From Cyprinodon diabolis (taxonomy: Eukaryota; Chordata; Actinopteri; Cyprinodontiformes; Cyprinodontidae): a stretch of DNA of 64,000 nt. Positions 36,955 through 49,000 of this stretch are shown here, one piece after another. Position numbers and translations under genes: made by a program. The DNA lies in the NCBI GenBank assembly GCA_030533445.1, contig CM060073.1, positions 37,217,428 through 37,281,427 of the forward strand. Direction: 5' to 3'. The notes beneath the pieces were generated by a model. It made no database searches and had not been told where the DNA came from. It was given only the letters and a program-made list of their open reading frames with translations. Positions within the stretch are counted from its first letter, which is position 1; each line of letters opens with the position of its first letter.

Positions 36955-38840
36955 TTGAGGCTCTGTAACAAAGCCACACCTTCTGAACTACAGTCAGGTC
37001 CTGGGGTTAGGAAAGTTTCTAAAGTCTCTTTTTTTAAATTAGACTTTAAATCTTAAATCCAGAGTTGAAAAAAAGAGTTTTAATAGGTTATAAAAAGATC
37101 TGATGTGTCAGTGTTGTAAACATTAAAATGACTCAACGTAATAAATAATTTTTACTGCATTTTGATGATGATGATGATAACGACAATGCTTTTCTGGAGA
37201 CGTCAAACTGAGTTGAATACTTTTTCTGTAAACTAACATATACTGTACATAACTTTTTGCTCTGCTGGAGCTCCGAATAACAAACGGCACCTCATCCCTT
37301 TCTGTTATTTGATAAACGTGCTTCTCTCTCAGATTACTTGATGCCAATAATACATTAGCACACGTTAATGTTACTGTTTTCTATGTGTATTCAAACATCA
37401 CATTAATTGTAATCTCTTCACTTATTATTGACAAAGTTTTTTTAACTTTAACTGAGCCATTTTAACATGTGAAGGAATTTTGATGTCCGCCTTTCAATTT
37501 ATGACTTTGCCTCCTTTATCGCTTGTCTGTTTTGCTTTTCTCCATCACCAAGAAATAATGTTTCCACATCACCAGAAAAAAAAAAAAAAAAAACTTTTCT
37601 CTTCACTCTTTTTATGTTTACATTACAGGCCATACCTGAAATGCATTGACTTTTTTATAATAAAAATATTTCAGTGAGAACAACTCTTAATATGTTTCTA
37701 GAAGTTTTTTTTTTTAATGGCACCTCAGAGAGAAAGACAACTGGAAGAGTAAACTAGTTTGAATTGATTCTTTAATGTGATTTTATGAGTTCTAAACCCA
37801 CTACTGACTACATCCAGGCACGCAGCACTGATGGCATTGAGGCAGCAACCCCCACACCTTCCACGTTCCCTGCGGTTTGTTTCAGTTTGAGTAAGCGTTC
37901 GTTGTGTGTATCACGTCTTTGCCCTGCAAGACTCCTGCCAATCGATTCAAGGTGAGACCTGTCGATTAAACTCCCTGAGCCCTGCTCTCTGCCTAACCCT
38001 GGGGTGAATTCAATCCCACCCCTCACGTGCACGCATACACACCCACTTCACCTGTCATCCATCAATACCTCCATCAGGGCCTCTATTGATCCCCTCCATC
38101 CAGTCTTTTTCACCCCTCGCTGTACAGCATCAGGGGCCAGGCCATCGTCTGTGTAGGTTTAATTTCTGGCAGATTTACTGTAAAGCTCAGGTTATCATTT
38201 AACTCTTCCTGCTTCAGAGTGTGCTCTTTGATTTAACACTCTGGGAGAGCATGAGTTACAGCTGACTCTGAGAATCTGCCGAGGCTGAGGTGGCAGGCAA
38301 CCCCTTTCATAACTCAGCCCGCCGAATGTGTAGTTAGTCAATCACTTGATCTGTAATCACAAATGCTGCCAGAAATTACATGAGTGATGAGCTGTAATAA
38401 AAGCACTTACTTTTCCTGCTCTGTCTCTTAAGTGTTATTGGCAGACCCCTCACTCCCAGGAGGCCAGAGCTGTGAAACAAAATCTCGATATAAACTGCCT
38501 CATTGGTCCTTGCCTCACGCTCTGCCTCTGTGGTACACTATGTGTCTGTGTTCGCAGTGCAATACAAAGCTCTTTTTGACAGTTCGACTCCTGCCTTATT
38601 TTAGAAGGAATTATTCCTGCACCACTAAGGAGGCAGTCTTCCTTAACCCATTCATTTATAATCTCTATTGTCTCCAGTGAAAGTCTCGGGCAAGGACTGT
38701 TTTTATGCAGGCCTGGTGCTCTTAATTGTTGATTAAAATAAATTATCTGGAAAGTGTCACATTTCATTAAACCTATTTTGCCTGAATTTTATCTTAGCCA
38801 TGCATACTTACATTTCATAAGGCTGCATCACAGCTATAAA
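36955..38840. other. intergenic; balanced block at 37.8-38.7 kb
   Basis: From about 37.8 to 38.7 kb the sequence is balanced and low in simple repeats, with TAATCAC, TTTAAC and CTGCCGAGGCTGAGG words. It is a candidate for conserved regulatory DNA, untested. No coding frame is convincing. Confidence 0.3.
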
Positions 38841-38844
38841 CTAC

Positions 38845-39780
38845 CTTTGTAAAAGTACCTATATCCTCTGAGTTTTCTCACATTGTGTAATCTTATGCCA
38901 ACATCAATCATTACAGACAGTTACAGGGATATATGATAAATCAGCAAAAATGGTGCAAAATTAAAAGGATTTACTTGTTTAAAAAATAATAATCTGATAA
39001 GTCTCTATGCATTTGTCTTGCCCTGTTAACTCTGATGTGCCTAAAAAAGTTACAGTGAAACTAAATGTCTTTATAAGTCAGCTTATTTGTAAATAGATTG
39101 AACCTATCTGTTTTTAAATCTCAGTGTAAACTCAGCTGTTCTGTGAAGGTCTCAGAGGTTTGTTAGAGAACATCAGTGAACAAACACCATCATGAAGAGA
39201 GAATTAACATAGCAAACAGTTCAGAGAGATATGGGGAGCAGGGTTAGGCTGTGAAACAATGTCACAAACTTATAAGATTATTTTAATGCATGGATCAAAC
39301 TTTTAAAGACTTCCTGAGCTACAGCTGTGCACCAAAACTGGCAGGCTTGTTACGGACGGCATTTATCACAGAAGCAGGTAAGATCTCTACAGTACATCTT
39401 GAGGAGCTGCAGAGGTTTCCAGCTCATATTTGAGGATATGTTGACAAAAATGCTTGTTTTGTACAGCATTGTTCTTGGGTTAAGAAGCAAACTTTCAGAG
39501 GAAAATGTGAATAAAAACATGTATATTGACAAAAACTCACCACCCTCAAAGGGAAATATGGAACACTATGCAGATAAAAAAAAAGATTGTGTAAAATTGG
39601 CAGTACTCTGCAGTTGAAGGGAAGATGGATAGATACAGAGCAGTCCTTTAAGAAAACTACTTAAAACGGGATGATTTCAAATGAAGCATCTGTGTATGGT
39701 AGAATGGCCCAACAACCAAAGTCTAATCTAAGCTGACCTCCACTTGGAGCAATACTTGAAAAAGTGGAAAAAATATAAGT
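38845..39780 (+). mobile_element. Tc1-like transposon relic
   Basis: Its segments follow the order of a widespread fish Tc1-like element: a terminus-like TTTCTCACATTGTGTAATCT near 38.88 kb, a leader with CAGCTGTTCTGTGAAGGTCT and AGAGGTTTGTTAGAGAAC, a start region (CATCATGAAG) near 39.19 kb, and near 39.70 kb TAGAATGGCCCAACAACCAA, the decayed codons of the region before the catalytic glutamate. Gaps and stops break the gene. The same family occurs as relics at 11.3 and 42.4 kb. Confidence 0.6.
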
Positions 39781-41173
39781 CACTGTATGAAAAAAAAACT
39801 GAACGAAAGGCAGAAATTATGAGTAGAGAGGTTGTAAAATTTCCAAAATAAAATTGAAATCCATACATCCTTTTTCTTTTTTTCAAAAAATTGTGAACTT
39901 TTTTGCCCCACTTTATGAGATAAAAATCCCGAATGAACACTGAATTTTTTTTTTATTTTAATGTGAAAAAAATGGGGGTGAAAAAAAACAAATTTATCAG
40001 CCTGAAAAGAGACATGATACTGACCTATCCATGATTCTGACTGCTTGCTCTACAGCTTTTAGCAGGAGGTCATACATGACAGCTTTATTGATACAGACCT
40101 CTGTAATAATTACACAGCGTCTAGCATGCAGTATTGATTCATCTCATTGACAGAATCATATTTTACTGTAAAGGTCTGTTGATTTCATGCATTACAGCAT
40201 AAATCTTACTTCACAACCAGTAGCGCTGGAATTCTTTCTGCTGAATGATGGACGCTCTCACAGATAAATGCACACAGGCGCCTATTTACATCTGGTGTTT
40301 GATGCAGGTATTATAAGACACAAGTTAAAGATAAACACAGATGTAATGATAGTCATATCTTTAGCCCGGCCATATAAATAGACCAACGCATGGGGACGAC
40401 ACGTGAGATCTGCCATCCAGTTCAGCTCATATGATGTGATATATAAGCGAGGGTGTTTCTGGAGTTACTCCTCCATCTTATCATAATTTGTGTTGTCAGC
40501 AGGGACTAAATCTGCATGGCGGTAATAGATTCTGATGTGGTTCAAATGTCCCACAGTGAATGCAAAATAGAGATGAATGTGACAGTTCATGCAGGACCTG
40601 TCCTGTGAGTAAACAGCATTTAAAACTATTGTTTGGAAAGTAAGGGAAGAATGTGGGGCATAAATAGCTGCAGAGGGAAAAAGTATAGCATCTAATACTT
40701 AGAGTTAACCTCAGCAGTCAACACAATGGAATTCACATTAACAAGGAGATACATTCAATAGTTTATCCATGAAAATCCTCTATATCAAGCCGGAGTCAAG
40801 CTAGTTAGAATAGAGACAATTGGCAAGCTAAATGGAAAGTGTCAGTTGATTTGCGCTGGTGCCCATAGTGTCCTGCACTATTGCCCTTTGATGTTGCCAT
40901 GGATAACCGTAATATGTCTAATAAAGCACAAAGCAAATAAATTACTATTGAAGGGAAGGAAAACAGATCTTCATGGGTTAAGAAGCAACCATCTAGGCCG
41001 TGTTTCCGCTTTGGGCGACGGTTCAAAAGCATGTTTTCTTTTTGGACCTCTCTCAGGCGGGACTCTGAACCGCCCTGGGGCAGTTTTGCAAAGGCTGTGG
41101 CGCACCAGCGGTCGGCCTGTTTTTCACATTTAAGAAGCCAAAGAGACATCAAGAAGAAAGAACCAGGATACAA
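39781..41173. other. intergenic; balanced block at 40.02-40.36 kb
   Basis: The block at 40.02-40.36 kb is balanced in composition and contains TAATTAC, TGATTCAT, CTTTATTGATAC and CATGACAG words, like enhancer sequence near developmental genes. A more GC-rich stretch at 40.99-41.12 kb precedes the hAT element and is not identified. Confidence 0.3.
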
Positions 41174-41181
41174 TGTTAACC

Positions 41182-42104
41182 TAGGGCTGGGTTATATAGA
41201 AAAAAAGCTTATCGATAAAAAAATGCATATTGATCGATATCGATAATTATTGAAAAGATTTGAAACCATATTTTATGTGCAGCTCTGCCTGGACTTTTTA
41301 TGATATTGCTAAATGATTTAATTTTAATAAAGAACACAAACACAGACTTCCAATTAAATATTGATTTAACCAACTTTTTTAACCATAACATAATTGTTTT
41401 ATAGAAAAATAACTTAAAAGACCTGAGTTATGTTATTAAATACTGACAAAGAATAAACTAAAGTGACCAAAATAAATATAACAAATAAACATGGTTCAGC
41501 TTAGTTTCCTGCTTTAACCTGAGTTATTACTTTGAAGTTTCTGGCCCCTCAGCATTTTTCTCTCAATTGTTAGAACTACGTGGGAAACTGCCCAGAACTT
41601 TATATATATATTTTCCCGAAGATTCCTCGGAGGAGAGTCGCGGCGGGGCCTACACAGCTCGTACTCCAGCGGGTGTGTGCGGCTGAGATGATAAAAAAAA
41701 AAAAGTTGGTTGTGTTATCAGACTTCGTTTTGACTGGTTCCCGACACATTTTACAGATGACTGGTTTGTTTTTTGTCCGACTTGCCATGACCGAAATACT
41801 GCCAAACTGGCGAACTACAAAAACCTTTCTTTGAAACAATTTCCTCCGCCTCTCCTTGCTGCGACATCTGCATGTGCTCTGTGTTGTGGTTTGAGAGGGC
41901 GGCGCTTTGTGACGCCATGCCTGGGTCCGCGATTGTGATTGGTTAGGAGGAAGTAGTGACTAGCATAAACCTACATGCTAGGCTTCAATGAGAAGGAAGG
42001 AAAACTGCGTTTCTTTATCGAACTTTTATCGAGCCTATTTTTTTCTATTGCGCCACACGTCTATCGATCGATGTATATCGTTATTGAATTATCGCCCAGC
42101 CCTA
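41182..42104 (-). mobile_element. hAT transposon derivative, 923 bp
   Basis: The left end reads TAGGGCTGGG and the right end is its complement CCCAGCCCTA. Flanking 8-mers are TGTTAACC (41174-41181) and TGTTAACT (42105-42112), a 7-of-8 match fitting the hAT duplication. Both subterminal regions are rich in ATCGAT words (ATCGATAT, CGATCGAT). The - strand carries a remnant of a BED zinc-finger exon at its 5' part, but no catalytic domain fits in the remaining sequence, so the copy is non-autonomous. Confidence 0.85.
41630..41839 (-). pseudogene. broken BED-type zinc-finger exon of a hAT transposase
   Basis: From the ATG near 41839 the - strand reads through an aromatic FVVRQFG segment and then ICKMC, giving the C-x2-C pair, followed by KTKSDNTTN, a phrase characteristic of BED fingers. 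After a 12-T run (plus-strand A12 at 41693-41704) the expected histidines appear in another frame as YHLSRTH (H-x4-H). This suggests a slippage frameshift in the homopolymer. The BED finger is the DNA-binding N-terminus of hAT transposases and ZBED proteins. The catalytic domain is absent. Confidence 0.6.
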
Positions 42105-42404
42105 TGTTAACTTCAGGCCTGGTTTGTGTTTCAAAGTTAATTTACCCAGGTTAGGGGACATTGGAGAGAAATCTTCTTAATCAGCCGTGGTTTTATTAGA
42201 AAATGTAGCAAATTATTTCTCAACGTTCTGAAATGTACTGTATATAACAGTAAGCAAGGAGGTTTTAATTAGAGTCTCATGGAGTACTATATTATTTATT
42301 GACTGAAATTGAAAATGACATTACAGCAAACAAAAAAGTAGGTGGAACTGTAGATATCTGGCCTTGATGATAGAATAGCATGGAAAAATGGCTATAAGAA
42401 ATTT

Positions 42405-43065
42405 GCCATGTGCCATATAAAGGACAAGGCTATGGAAGATTGCACTCTGGTCAGGTAAGTCCAACGCTGAACTTTTGGTCTTCATGCAAAACATTGTGTG
42501 GAGGAAAACCAGCACTGCAAATCTGCCCAAACCTGCTATCCCCCCGTAAAAATTATGCCTGTAGTATCCCCTGTGAGATAGCTTTTTATTGTGGAATTAA
42601 ACCTGTAAGAAGCACACATGACTGGACTGGAGGTTTCACCTTCAAGCAGGGCAAGATGACACCAGCCCCCAAGGAAGAGGGAAGGTTTAAGTCAACAGAC
42701 ACCAAGGTCTTTGAATGATCCATTCAATGCCAAGACCTCAATCCAATTGGGATTTTGAGGCAGTTTAACAACTCATTTTCAAAGATGCTCTCCATCTAAA
42801 AAAAATGTACAGATCTGGAAGCGTTAGGATTCAAAAGACAGTGGCGTTTCATTAGAGAGGGGGTTCTACAAAGTACTGCCAAAGGGAGGAAAATACAAAT
42901 GCACACCACACTTTTCAGATTTTACATCTTGTATATTTTAAAAGTCATGTTTCTTTTTCCTAGTTTACAAGTATGGATTTCTTTGTTTCACTATGCAGCA
43001 TACAACCTAAAATTCACAGAGCTTTGAAATAATGTCATATTAAAATATGTGGAATAGTTCAAGCA
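42405..43065 (+). mobile_element. Tc1-like transposon relic (3' half)
   Basis: The + strand keeps, in order, decayed transposase codons: CACTCTGGTCAGGTAAGTCC (from LWSDE), ACTTTTGGTCTTCATGCAAA, TGTGGAGGAAAACCAGCACT, then CCAAGACCTCAATCCAATTG (from the SPDLNPIE motif) near 42.73 kb and GGGGTTCTACAAAGTACTG near the gene end. Then comes the 3' UTR phrase AAATGCACACCACACTTTTC. Stops and small deletions break the frame. It belongs to the same family as the 11.3 and 38.8 kb relics. Confidence 0.75.
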
Positions 43066-44784
43066 AAATAGATTCTTCTACAAGCTGTAACAATTGAAGT
43101 ATGTCAAATGTTCTGGAATAAAGATAAAATTACATACTTTTTTCATTTGCTTTTTCGTGATGAAAGCTCATTAGAAAAGAATGAAATAGTTCAGGTACAA
43201 GGCTTTGAAATAAATTGCAGCAAGGGGGCAGTGTGTGTAGGAAGGTGATGATTTTCCCAACTAATTAAAGCATACCTCTCATTTTTAACAGGCTTGCATG
43301 CACGCTTTGTCCTTAAGCTTTCTGGAACGCCGAAATGCAGGCTTATTGGAAAACGCGACAGTACCTCCAGTGTGTTCCCAAGAGGTTGCAGCGAGAAGGC
43401 AGAGCGAGACAAAGACGTTTTTTTAATCTAAGCAGGAAGCATACAGTGGTGATACACCGTGACATGGTGATTGATATGAGTGAGTAGTGTATTTACCGAG
43501 TCTGACAGGATAAGAGAAAGAGACTGTTTTCTTCCCATCCTTACATTTATCTCCCCCAATAAATCACTGCCAGTGCGATGCATACATGGGGATGAGCAAA
43601 CATTACTTCGCTGCAGCTGAGGCAATTCCAATTTGAACTTTGTGTTTGGCTTTGGTCACTGCAGCTCAATGTAAGGCACGACCTTCTTCAGCCTCGAACT
43701 ATTCATGTCTAACAGCCATGAAGGCTGATGCATAAACAGACAGCCTACAGTTTATCACATTGCAGCATAATTCCACCATGTTGTAATTGCAATCATTACT
43801 TAATGCCACTTTTCTGATTGCAATAGCCTCTTTATGTTTCTGTCTATGGAATCGTTATCTAAATGAGAAGATATGTTTCTTCTCATGAGTCTGAATCTTA
43901 ATTGCCTTAAAATCACCCCCCTCCTCATACCCACTGGCACCTTATGATGCCCTTCTAACCTTTGACTTCAGCCAGTGCTTTAAAGGGGATGCACTTTGCC
44001 CTCTCCCATTTGACCTGTCTGAAGTATACCGTTATAACTGCCCCTGTCGCTATCAAATGCACATATGAGACAGTGCAGGGGGAGAAGGGGGTGAAGTCTG
44101 TCCGGTCACCTTTTGGCCTCTTGTTCATCCATTCTGCTCAAAGCAAGCACAGCAGCTTGCCCCTGCCTACAATCACATACTGTATTAGTCTCGATGTCAG
44201 AGTTATTGATGGTGTGCTAGAAATATTTTATTGGTCATTCATGACCTTTGACTAAGGCAATGCAAACACTAACCCCCTAAAGCTTTCCATCGACATGGAT
44301 ATACATATGATCAGATGGCTAATAGAAGTATAGATTTGGAATTGCTGCAGACCTCGTCATTTGGATTTTAACACCACAAAGTCAGCACTCCCTCTGTCAC
44401 TGTCTATGAGTAGGATCAATAGTTTTTTAAACAGACAGAGTTTCTTCTAACGGAAACTAACAATCAACAAAAGTAACACATTTAAAATACCACAGGCGAT
44501 TAAGGCACAAATAGAGCACCTTGTAACACTTTTATGTGTTTTTGTTTGAATATTTTGGAATATTTACTTTGAGTCTAGTGTGCATGTGTCTTTAGCTCTC
44601 TTTTCTCTATCACCCATTAAAGATATATTCCAGCCATTTAAATAGAGTTATCAGGTGTAAAATTTATTCTTTGTGTAAATGCAGCTTCTCTATCAATATC
44701 TCAAAGGTTTTTATGGTAGGCTTGGTGACCCATCAACATCATGAATGTCAGGCGTTGCCAGTTTGAGCCCCATCCATGCAGTTG
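43066..44784. other. intergenic; possible regulatory block at 43.2-44.3 kb
   Basis: The sequence from 43.2 to 44.3 kb is balanced and diverse compared with its flanks and contains nuclear-receptor half-sites (one DR1-like TAACCTTTGACTT at 43956-43968, and the cluster at 44232-44254). No coding frame is convincing; the 97-codon frame at 43962 has no family resemblance. Confidence 0.35.
44232..44254. promoter_or_regulatory. cluster of three nuclear-receptor half-sites
   Basis: TGGTCA on + (44232-44237) faces TGACCT (44242-44247, AGGTCA on -). The same AGGTCA forms a DR1-like site with an imperfect second half, reading TAGTCAAAGGTCA on the - strand. COUP-TF, RXR and HNF4 proteins bind such arrangements. 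Motif match only. Confidence 0.35.
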
Positions 44785-45012
44785 TTGTGTCTGTAGGTGA
44801 GACATTTCACCCTTCTTGCCTGCTGTGGCTGATCTCAGGGCCTGGTAGCACTGATTGGAGGGCAGCCTTGCTTCTGTCAATCTGCCCCAGGGCAGCTGTG
44901 GCTGCTTACCACCCCCAGATTGTGAATGTGTTTGTAAATGGTTGAATGACTAAATGTAGGGTCCTGTGACTTGATAAGGTGCTATACAAGTACGGGCCAT
45001 TTACCATAAAGC
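44785..45012 (+). mobile_element. SINE/LINE-tail repeat fragment
   Basis: GAGACATTTCACCCTTCTTG, then GTCAATCTGCCCCAGGGCAG, then GTGCTATACAAGTACGGGCC and a CATTTACCAT end: the order seen in a dispersed teleost repeat whose tail is a CATTTAC-type tandem. It is non-coding. Family name uncertain. Confidence 0.5.
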
Positions 45013-45137
45013 AATATCACCAGCTTTGACCAGCTAGCTGAGCACTGTTTAATACATCACCTGAAAATCGAAAAACTATACACAACCAGAAACCTGTGAA
45101 GACATTGGCTGACCCTCTAAATTAGCAGGGTGAGTTA

Positions 45138-45210
45138 GGAGGAGGAATCAAACCCTGAACCTTCTTGCTACAAGGCAACAGTGCTAATCATTGCCCCACT
45201 GAGCAGCCCC
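45138..45210 (-). mobile_element. 5' fragment of a tRNA-derived SINE
   Basis: Reverse-complemented it starts GGGGCTGCTCAGTGGGGCAA, then TAGCACTGTTGCCTTGTAGC and a B-box-like GGTTTGATTCC. It is the head of the same SINE family as at 36.6 kb, truncated at the body. Confidence 0.6.
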
Positions 45211-45639
45211 ATTCCCAATTCATTTACCATATTATGTTGGTCCAGTTAAAATCTAGTCAAAATTCAAAGAGATTTGTGCTTTTAATTTGAAAATTGTGAC
45301 GGACAAGGGGGAAAAAATTTACTGGACCCTGCCCTCCAGCAACAGTGTAAGATATAATGATTCAATTCATAAGGTATGAAACATAATGTAACACACCTCT
45401 GAGTTATCACATGTATAAATGAAGCCTAGGTGGAAGTTCAACTGAAGAAACTTAGAGGCTCATCCACCTACAACTCAAGCCAATTAGCTTTGAAACTCAC
45501 CTCAATGAAACCCCAATTAGCATCTAGAGAGGTCATCTTAAAAGGTCTTCAAATCTATGATTCAGCCTGCTACCCAGCCAAAGCACAATGTTGCGCAATG
45601 TCTGTGTTTGACCCAGATCACCCCGATTCAACCCCCCTC

Positions 45640-46010
45640 CATCCCCTTCTCCACCATCGTAGCTAAGCTTCATCTTGCATTTCCATGGTGCTTTTTCAAC
45701 CTCGTCCCTATCAGAGTGTACTGTAACTTCTCCCAGACTCTTACTGCATTCCCCATCACATCTCAGTCGGCCCTGTTGAGCCTCGTTCTGCCAGAGGTTT
45801 CTTCCCAAAGGGCAGTTTTTCCTCTCCACTGTCGCTTCATGCTTGCTCATCATTGATAGGTTCATGCAAACCTGTGTTTATCCAAGCTGGACATCTATCT
45901 TTCCGGGTTCCTGAGTGAAGCACTAAGATCAGCTCATGCAGTCATAGAGAGTTGGCTGCTGTGTACGTGATCTCACCAATACAGCTCAAGAAGATTGTCT
46001 CAGCAGTCTA
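45640..46010 (+). mobile_element. LINE 3' UTR fragment, same family as the 26.6-28.5 kb relic
   Basis: TGAGCCTCGTTCTGCCAGAG, GGTTTCTTCC and AGTTTTTCCTCTCCACTGTC correspond, on the + strand, to the 3' UTR seen reverse-complemented near 26.8-26.9 kb. The reverse transcriptase is missing, as expected for 5'-truncated LINE copies. Confidence 0.5.
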
Positions 46011-49000
46011 TGGACTAAACCAACCTCATCTATCTCCACTCCACCACCAGTTTCAGGCCTGCGGGAAACAGAAATTCAGTGCTAATGTTTCCTGCTGAGG
46101 TGTGAGCGCCAAAGCCTTATAATAATTGTATCAAGAAAATTCTTCTTGATGGAGTCTTTCTAATGGAGTCCACTCCTTAATTATGTTTCTGAGTTCAAAC
46201 AAGTATCCATGCAGATTGCTTGGTACAATCCTACCACAGCAGATGCCCATCATCTCTTTGTTATGGTGCATGTAGACTCTAGTTCCATGGGTCAATTGGG
46301 TTGGCTCGCATCTAACGGATTCTTCTCCATTTTGATTGGACCTTGACAATACACCAAAAGACCTGACCTGCATTTACAAAACAGACTTAATCCTCTAATT
46401 TAAGTCATGGCTTTTAGGTTTCAGTTTTCTTCTATCGTCTTGAGTTTAATTATGCAAACAGTTAACCAAATAATAGAACTGAGTACACTTCAGTTCAACA
46501 ACACTGCTTAGGCACCCTTGCACAGAATCTACAACAAAATAAACTGTTTGGTTATTCCTCCTCAACAGAACATATCCTTAATAGACTCCTGTAATACAAA
46601 AATAAAATAAATTAACTGATTAGTTAGTATTTAAATAAGAGTAAATGAATGTCACATTTTGTACACATTTAACAAAATAAAGTAACTCTATAAAACTATA
46701 ATAGCTTAATGCAACAGCACTTATTTTGGTTAAGAAGTTGCTTTCTTTAGGATTTAAATTGACCATTTCAATAAACTTGCAATATTAAACATTAACAACA
46801 AACATGTCAACAGCCACAATCTCTAATCTGCATATACTCCGCAAAATAGAGATGCCATAGCTCAGTCCCCGTGTGGTCAAAAGGCTTTTCCGTCGCCTGC
46901 AATTTAGCAATGAGCTAGTTGGCATTTAGCAGCTAATGATTAGCATTCTCACTACCCGATCCGTCCTGGAAGCACGATCGGCAGCATCAGCTCATTCACA
47001 CATGTGCAACTAGATATACATCCGATTTTACATAAATAATGTTTATGGAAATTATGGTACTAAAATTACTTTTCTACCTTAACTGTTATATGTAGACGCA
47101 CTGTATATACTGTATATATATCCCATGCACCCTTTTTTCCCTTTGCCGCATTCCTCTTCTTTGACTATTTGAGCTGATGTAACAAGTCAATTTCTCCACT
47201 GTCAGATCAATAAAGTCACTCAGTCAATAACTCACGAAAGTATGCTAATACACATCTTTAAAAAATGTTTTATGGCTTTTCTGAAACAATTTTGATGCTT
47301 TTTACATTTTCTCCGTTAAACTGCTTGTCTTGTGTCATAATGGGAGATGCTCAGAATAGTCCAGCAAAATATGATTAAACCATGTTTATCTGCATTTTAG
47401 TAGTTTTCTTTCTTTAGATTACGCACTATATAGCATAATGTTAACACGTGGGGAAAACATAAAACTAAAAAGTTAGGTCTCTTTTACTAAATAAAATCGA
47501 GGGTGACTCAAATGTTAATATGGTTGCTCTTGCACAAATGAAATTGTGCTTCAGGAACGGATCGGCTAGTGACACTCGGCATCAGATGTAAAAAGGAATC
47601 AGAGAGGTGGTACGCAAAGAACAGTGGACGTGACATGTGATTGGCTGCTGCATGTGTACAGTACATGATCTCTGCTTAGCCAAGCTGACTTTATATGACA
47701 TATGTTGATTTTCTTAATATACACATGAAAAGTTAACAATGACAGAAAATATTAACTATGGAAATAAATAATTTTAGCATTGAAAATGTGCGCAAAATAA
47801 AAAAATATAAAAAAACACTTTTCATGTAGAAGTCATTTACGGTTAATCAAATCTATTAGTTAAACCATGTTTTTACACCTGGGTTACAATAAAATCTAAG
47901 CAAAAAATAAATTCTTCCAACACCTCATCATTCTGTCCCCTAAAATTATGTCACATAAGTCTCTTCATTAAGGGGAGTATAGCTTGCACTGAAGCACTCG
48001 CAATTAAGATAAGCAGAGCCACAACTGGACAATTACCTGGCAACTAACCTTTCCTGAAGGCACTTAAGATCGTAAGGGCCTCCAGGGATAGATGTTTCCT
48101 GAGCAGAACGAGCTCTTCAACAGACTTGAGAGAGGGAGTTAGGATGTAATGTATGAGAATGAAGGCAAGGCGATCCAGTTACAAAGAGAGGTAGAGAAAA
48201 AGATAGAAATGGAGAAAAAGACAGTATCATGGTGAGATTACCTAATCCCCCTGTCTGAGAGGGGTGTTTGAAGGGCCTGTTGGTGTCAGACAAGAGGGGG
48301 CTTTACGGAGGGTTTACCCAAGAGAGGCCAGCTTAACCAGGAGATCACCAGATGACCAGTGCTCTCTCCCTCTCTATTTCTCTCGCTCTCTATCTCTCTT
48401 TTTCTATCCCTCTCTCAACCACAAACCTCGGATTGTGGCTTTGTAAACACAGTTAAATTGATTGCAGGCAACCAATGAGATTTCCTCTCAGCCTGGGTCA
48501 TTATTGCATCGTACATCAGCTCTTTTTCACCCACACTGAGGCTTGTATGGATCATCACTCTGTTTTACATTCTCATTTATAATGTAAGTGACAGTGTTTT
48601 TCTGTCATAAGCCCGTATCTATCAGGTTGAACATGCAAAATATGCAGTGAATTTTTAACTTTATCAATTCATATTTTTAAGCTCTTGTAAGAGAGTTGCT
48701 TTCCACCGTTTTACACAACAGAGTGAGTTTCAGCGCTATATGATATCTGATCTCCAAAAACCCCGCAGGGTAGCCACAGCAAATCAACAGTGAATTAATG
48801 GATGCGGTTCAGCTCATAAATCTCCTCGGGACTGGAAAGCATTCAAGGACAGTCAGCCTGTAGTGGTGTTCTTAATGTTACAGGCAGTTTGGATTTCCCA
48901 TCGTTCAAGGCAGTGACAGAGTAGTAAAGATGTGACAGCATCTTATGTCTGTGTTAAATCAGTGGACGTCAGGAATGCTAGATCACTAGTCTGTGAAGCT

